Below, in pieces: positions 60,565 to 64,000 of a stretch of DNA of 64,000 nt. Under the pieces are notes generated by a model that saw only the letters and a program-made list of their open reading frames with translations, was not told the DNA's origin and did not search any database. The DNA is from Filosporella fistucella (taxonomy: Eukaryota > Ascomycota > Leotiomycetes > Helotiales): NCBI GenBank assembly GCA_030077755.1, contig JAQJZZ010000002.1, positions 1,674,001-1,738,000 on the forward strand, given 5' to 3'. Position numbers and translations under genes: made by a program. Every line of letters begins with the position of its first letter. Position 1 is the first letter of the stretch.

Positions 60565-62453
60565 TCACGCTCCGACAACCTTCGGGTTCTTCAAGCTGGC
60601 CTCCGGGTTCGTCTTCTCCTGGGCTTTCCGAGCTGCCTTCTTGTCCGCCTGCTCCTGACTTTTCAATCTCTTCTCCTCCTTCACTAACGCTTTCTGCTCC
60701 GCTGCTTTCCTCTTCTCCTCAGCTTGCTTAACAGCAAATTCTTGCTTTTGTTGCTTAGTAAAAATCTTCTCCTCAACCGCTTTTTGTATTGGTGGTTTCT
60801 CGACTTGTTTCCGAACTTGCTTGCCGACTGGAGGGGGAGATGATTGATGTTGCGTTTGGGCTTGAATGGCTGGTGATTGAGGGGCGGATTGCGCTGGAGG
60901 AGGATCATTTGCTGGCTGTTGATTATTGTGAGTATTCTGCTGTTGAGTTTGGGGTTGACTTTGCTGTGTATTTTGCTGCTGACCTTGTTGATTTTGCTGC
61001 TGAGCTTGTTGATTTTGCTGTTGACCTTGTTGATTCTGCTGCTGACCTGGTTGCTGCCCCGCTTGCTGCTTTTGTTGACCTTGCTGACCTTGCTGAGCGG
61101 GGGGCGGTACTTGTTGAGATGGTGGCGGCGTTTGGGGGTTCGTCTGTCGCTGTCCCTGTTGTTGAGATTGAGGATTTGCCTGTTGCTGACCTGTTTGTTG
61201 ACCTGCTGGTGCTTGGTTTTGCCCAGGTTGCTGCTGCGTTGAGACAGGCTGCTGCTTTGGAGGTGGAGGTGCCACGACTTTCTTTGGTTCTTCTAATTTC
61301 TTAGGGACAGGAATCCATTCGAGTTTTTGATCATCAAAATGATGCCTATGCTATCAGCCAGAGTTCCACTTATTACCCAGATTTCTTACCCCTCGAAATC
61401 GACCTGTGTCAATGCCTTTTCGTTATATTCTGCCTCCAGAATTTCCTTGTAAGCAAAAGGGATCTTTGCTGGAGCGCCTTCGAAAAAGGTGTCTCTGAGC
61501 GGGAAGATGTACGAGTCCTGCAATTGTTAATTCCCCTTTTCTACAATAAAATGACTACATACCCGATATTCATGTCCATCCTTGCAGCTCAACATTCCCT
61601 CACCTGCAGGATGTGTATGATTGTATCTCGCCGTCGTGATATCAATAAAGAGACCACTCGATGTATCTATCCATCTGGCATCAATGACATTCAACTTATC
61701 ACTTTGCTCCCTGTTCACATAATGTGGATTGACCTCCAGCATGTAATCCCTTCCTTCGGGAATCCTCGGTGTCTTGTAATGGAAAACAGACATATTGTAG
61801 TACGATGCTAGGTAGTGCATCGAAGCTTCGGATACCTGCACATCGGAATCCGAGTCCCATGGCATGATCTAAAGAACGTCAGCTTCTTCAAACAAAATCA
61901 CTTATGTTTCCTACCTTGCGATTCCACCACCAGCCCAACAATGTCCCATGCATCAGCCATGTTTCCACTCCGATATCTGCGAATGTTGCGAGATACGTCT
62001 GAACAAGATTCGACAAGGCTTGTCGTCGTTCTCGGTAGCCTAATTGCTTGTCCGCAAACCTGCATCGCAATTAGCAAAGCGATCCCAAGGAAAGGCATGA
62101 AGGATCAACATGCCTGCCATCGTAATGCGGGTGAAAACTGCCAAAACAACTGTTGTCAGCAAAAACTCCCACATCCAAAGTTACATCTGATGTTCGACGG
62201 TTAAATGGGTACATACACGCTTTCATCTGGCAGGTGTTAGTGCATTGGCTAAAACGGGAGCACGCGACAGGAGACAAGGGCCTGCAACTCGTAACTTACG
62301 AAAGTATTTTCCCTTTGGATCGCCCCTTCTCCCGCTCATATCTTTGTGCATCTTGGTCCGCACACTGTAGAAATCGGCATCGCGCTTCTGAATTGCCATG
62401 GCCGACACCACGGACAACATGGCGGGCAACGACAGCAACCATGAGAGCCGCAT
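60565..62453 (-). CDS. LicD-family (MNN4-like) mannosylphosphate transfer protein
   Basis: Seven exons join in phase to 515 residues: 62453-62300, 62226-62217, 62137-62114, 62059-61915, 61868-61563, 61517-61390 and 61345-60565. A signal or signal-anchor (MRLSWLLSLPAMLSVVSAMA) precedes KYFHES..HPHYDGRFADKQ, then the LicD core WLMHGTLLGWWWNRKIMPWD and SDSDVQVS (metal-binding Asp residues), and LFIDITTARYNHT. The tail is extremely Gln-rich (about 280-400), then Lys/Glu-rich (about 430-500). LicD proteins transfer phospho-sugar or phosphocholine groups; yeast Mnn4, with a similar Lys/Glu tail, promotes mannosylphosphate addition to glycans in the Golgi. The second exon is 10 bases, and intron 3 uses a GC donor (AG|gcatgt). 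It may be enzyme or regulator. Confidence 0.88.
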
Positions 62454-64000
62454 CGTGGTTGTGTGATGAATGGTTGACGGTTCGGATGGTACCAATATAC
62501 CTTTAGGATGCTTGGCAGAAATGATAAGGAGAGCTACCGTCTTGGCACTGTAACGCTGGATCGCTGGGTGGGAGGTGCGATGGGAGGCGTGAAATGTCCA
62601 CTTTGGCTTCTTGATTGGTGCTCGAGGTATAGAGTTGGCAAATAGAGGTAGAGTACAATAAGACAGGAGCCGGAGTGCGGTATGAAAAAGAAAGCATGCG
62701 AGCAGATCAGACGTTGAGTTGCCAGGTTCGAAAAAGGGACACCTAGGGGTTTAAAGAGAAGAGACACAGATGGAAGTCTGCGAAATTTGAGTACCGGATG
62801 GCCAGGACTGGATAGGAGCAGCTTTGACCGACAGGACTAGACTACTGCACGACGAGAGAGGGTGACTGCTGGTATGAGGGAGAGAGTTAATGCATTGAAA
62901 GCAGGATGAAAAGGATTATTGGCGGAAAGACGTAGTTTGAACCAAAGACGGCGTAGAATACTTTTCATAGGAAAAGAGAACCATGAAAGGGCCAGCAGCA
63001 ACAACCCCGTCCGGCGATTTTCAGAAAATGGAAATACCGCAGTGGATGTGGATGTGAAATGTGGCAGAGGAGTGGAGTGGAGCAGGGTACGGAGTAAGTT
63101 GGTAGAGTTCGAATCGATGGGCGCGAAAGTGGCGAGCGTGCAGAGGCGGTATCTTGCGTATCTTGCGTAGCTCTGCAAGCAGGGCAAGGCTGTCTGGTTG
63201 GTCTATAGAAGGGGGATATGGCCCATTATGGCCTTTGTGGGACAAGACCGAAGACTCGAAGCATGCCATAGAAATGTAGGATGACGACGCCTGTATCTGT
63301 GCAATATTGCTCTATGGAGAGACGTACAGAGTATGCATCGGCGCATATCTCCCATTTTGTGACGGAGCTGAATTTTGGACTGTTAGATTGTTGACTCTGT
63401 TCTCTAATTTCTCCTCGTTTGGTGTGACACGACATATTACACATAGAGGAAAATACACAGTAGACTAGAGCCGGGAGCTTGCTGAGTAGGTAAAAAAGGA
63501 GTCATCCCAATTTTGAATTCTTCTTGGCTCTCGAAAAGCCTCTTAATCTGGTTGAAGACAGGGATGCCAAGCCTTTTTTTTTACGACGGCGGAGAATCTC
63601 CCTGCATTCGTGGGGGGGCTGCGGGAACCGGATCGGCTTTGGGCTTTGGGCATTGGGCAACTATTGACTGCGCGACCCATGGTGCCATGGTGCGTTGGTG
63701 TGCACTTGAAGCCATTGACGGATGCAATATCTAGCACGCCTCGCACGCCTCGCACGCCTCTGTTCCACAGCAAAGTACTTACTCGAGCAACTGTAGTCTG
63801 TAAATAGTCCAGAATATTTTGGGTTGTACCTAGGTACTGCACTGTGCACGATGTCAAACAAGGTACGAAGTATGACTTCAGATGGTTTCTATAATTGATG
63901 AAACTGCAAGAGCCGATCATGATGCAATCTGATAAGGATAGCCGTGTACAAAGTAAAGGCTGGATATGCGTCCCTCTCGGAGGGCATCGATCCGATATTC
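62454..64000. other. Right-edge intergenic region
   Basis: No gene supported to the window end. Open frames (62837-63187 minus, 62919-63170 plus, 63543-63920 minus) lack family features. A 9-base unit is repeated three times at 63734-63760, and a 12-base perfect palindrome GTACCTAGGTAC lies at 63826-63837. Confidence 0.45.
63734..63760. repeat. Three tandem copies of a 9-base unit
   Basis: The unit gcacgcctc occurs exactly three times head to tail. It is not in a supported gene. Confidence 0.9.

Noticed and set aside
60789..61304. Val/Asp/Leu-rich plus-strand ORFs opposite the LicD Gln tract
   Set aside because: Antisense of CAG/CAA repeats; not protein-like.
63090..63130. gttcgaatcgatgg as a possible tRNA T-loop
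   Set aside because: No matching acceptor, D or anticodon stems around it.

Overview
The window is nuclear DNA of a filamentous ascomycete (Pezizomycotina). Short GT-AG introns of about 45-100 bases, fungal acceptors, F-box-like 2EXR proteins, a NACHT/ankyrin remnant and a WSC-copper radical oxidase all point there. Pectin methylesterase and the oxidase suggest a plant-associated or saprotrophic fungus; Leotiomycetes is my best guess, not proven. I rebuilt gene models by hand, checking each splice site against reading-frame phase. About 22 intact protein genes, several broken genes and two doubtful small ORFs are reported. No tRNA, rRNA, CRISPR or intact transposon was seen.

Region 1-13 kb is accessory-like. 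It holds the tail of a gene at the left edge, an ankyrin-type remnant split by a stop codon, a three-WSC copper radical oxidase, a four-membrane-span protein with a decayed tandem copy, a small secreted protein with the hydrophobin cysteine order broken by one base, and a PSG1-like membrane protein. Region 13-25 kb has a 2EXR protein, pectin methylesterase, a cysteine-rich membrane sensor-like protein, a DsbA-like protein, a PX-domain protein and a GPI-anchored protein.

Region 25-55 kb is mostly housekeeping: a choline/ethanolamine phosphotransferase, an IQ-motif protein, SAS4 (histone acetylation), TAF2 (TFIID), CDC26 (anaphase-promoting complex), an RG-rich probably mitochondrial protein, mitochondrial ribosome recycling factor, a second 2EXR protein, an SSB-type Hsp70 with eleven exons, RSC4 (chromatin remodelling), CKS1 (cell cycle) and ERO1 (ER disulfide formation). 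Region 55-64 kb has a carboxylesterase fragment, a CPD photolyase and a LicD/MNN4-like gene with a 10-base microexon.

The genes are not an obvious cluster or operon. Secretory-pathway and wall functions recur (ERO1, LicD/MNN4-like, PSG1-like, WSC oxidase, GPI protein), as do chromatin/transcription functions (SAS4, TAF2, RSC4), but both groups are dispersed among unrelated genes. The most unusual items are the degenerate array of roughly 187-base units at 31.1-32.4 kb, the decayed tandem paralogue, the frameshifted hydrophobin-like gene, and the tandem duplication inside an Hsp70 intron.
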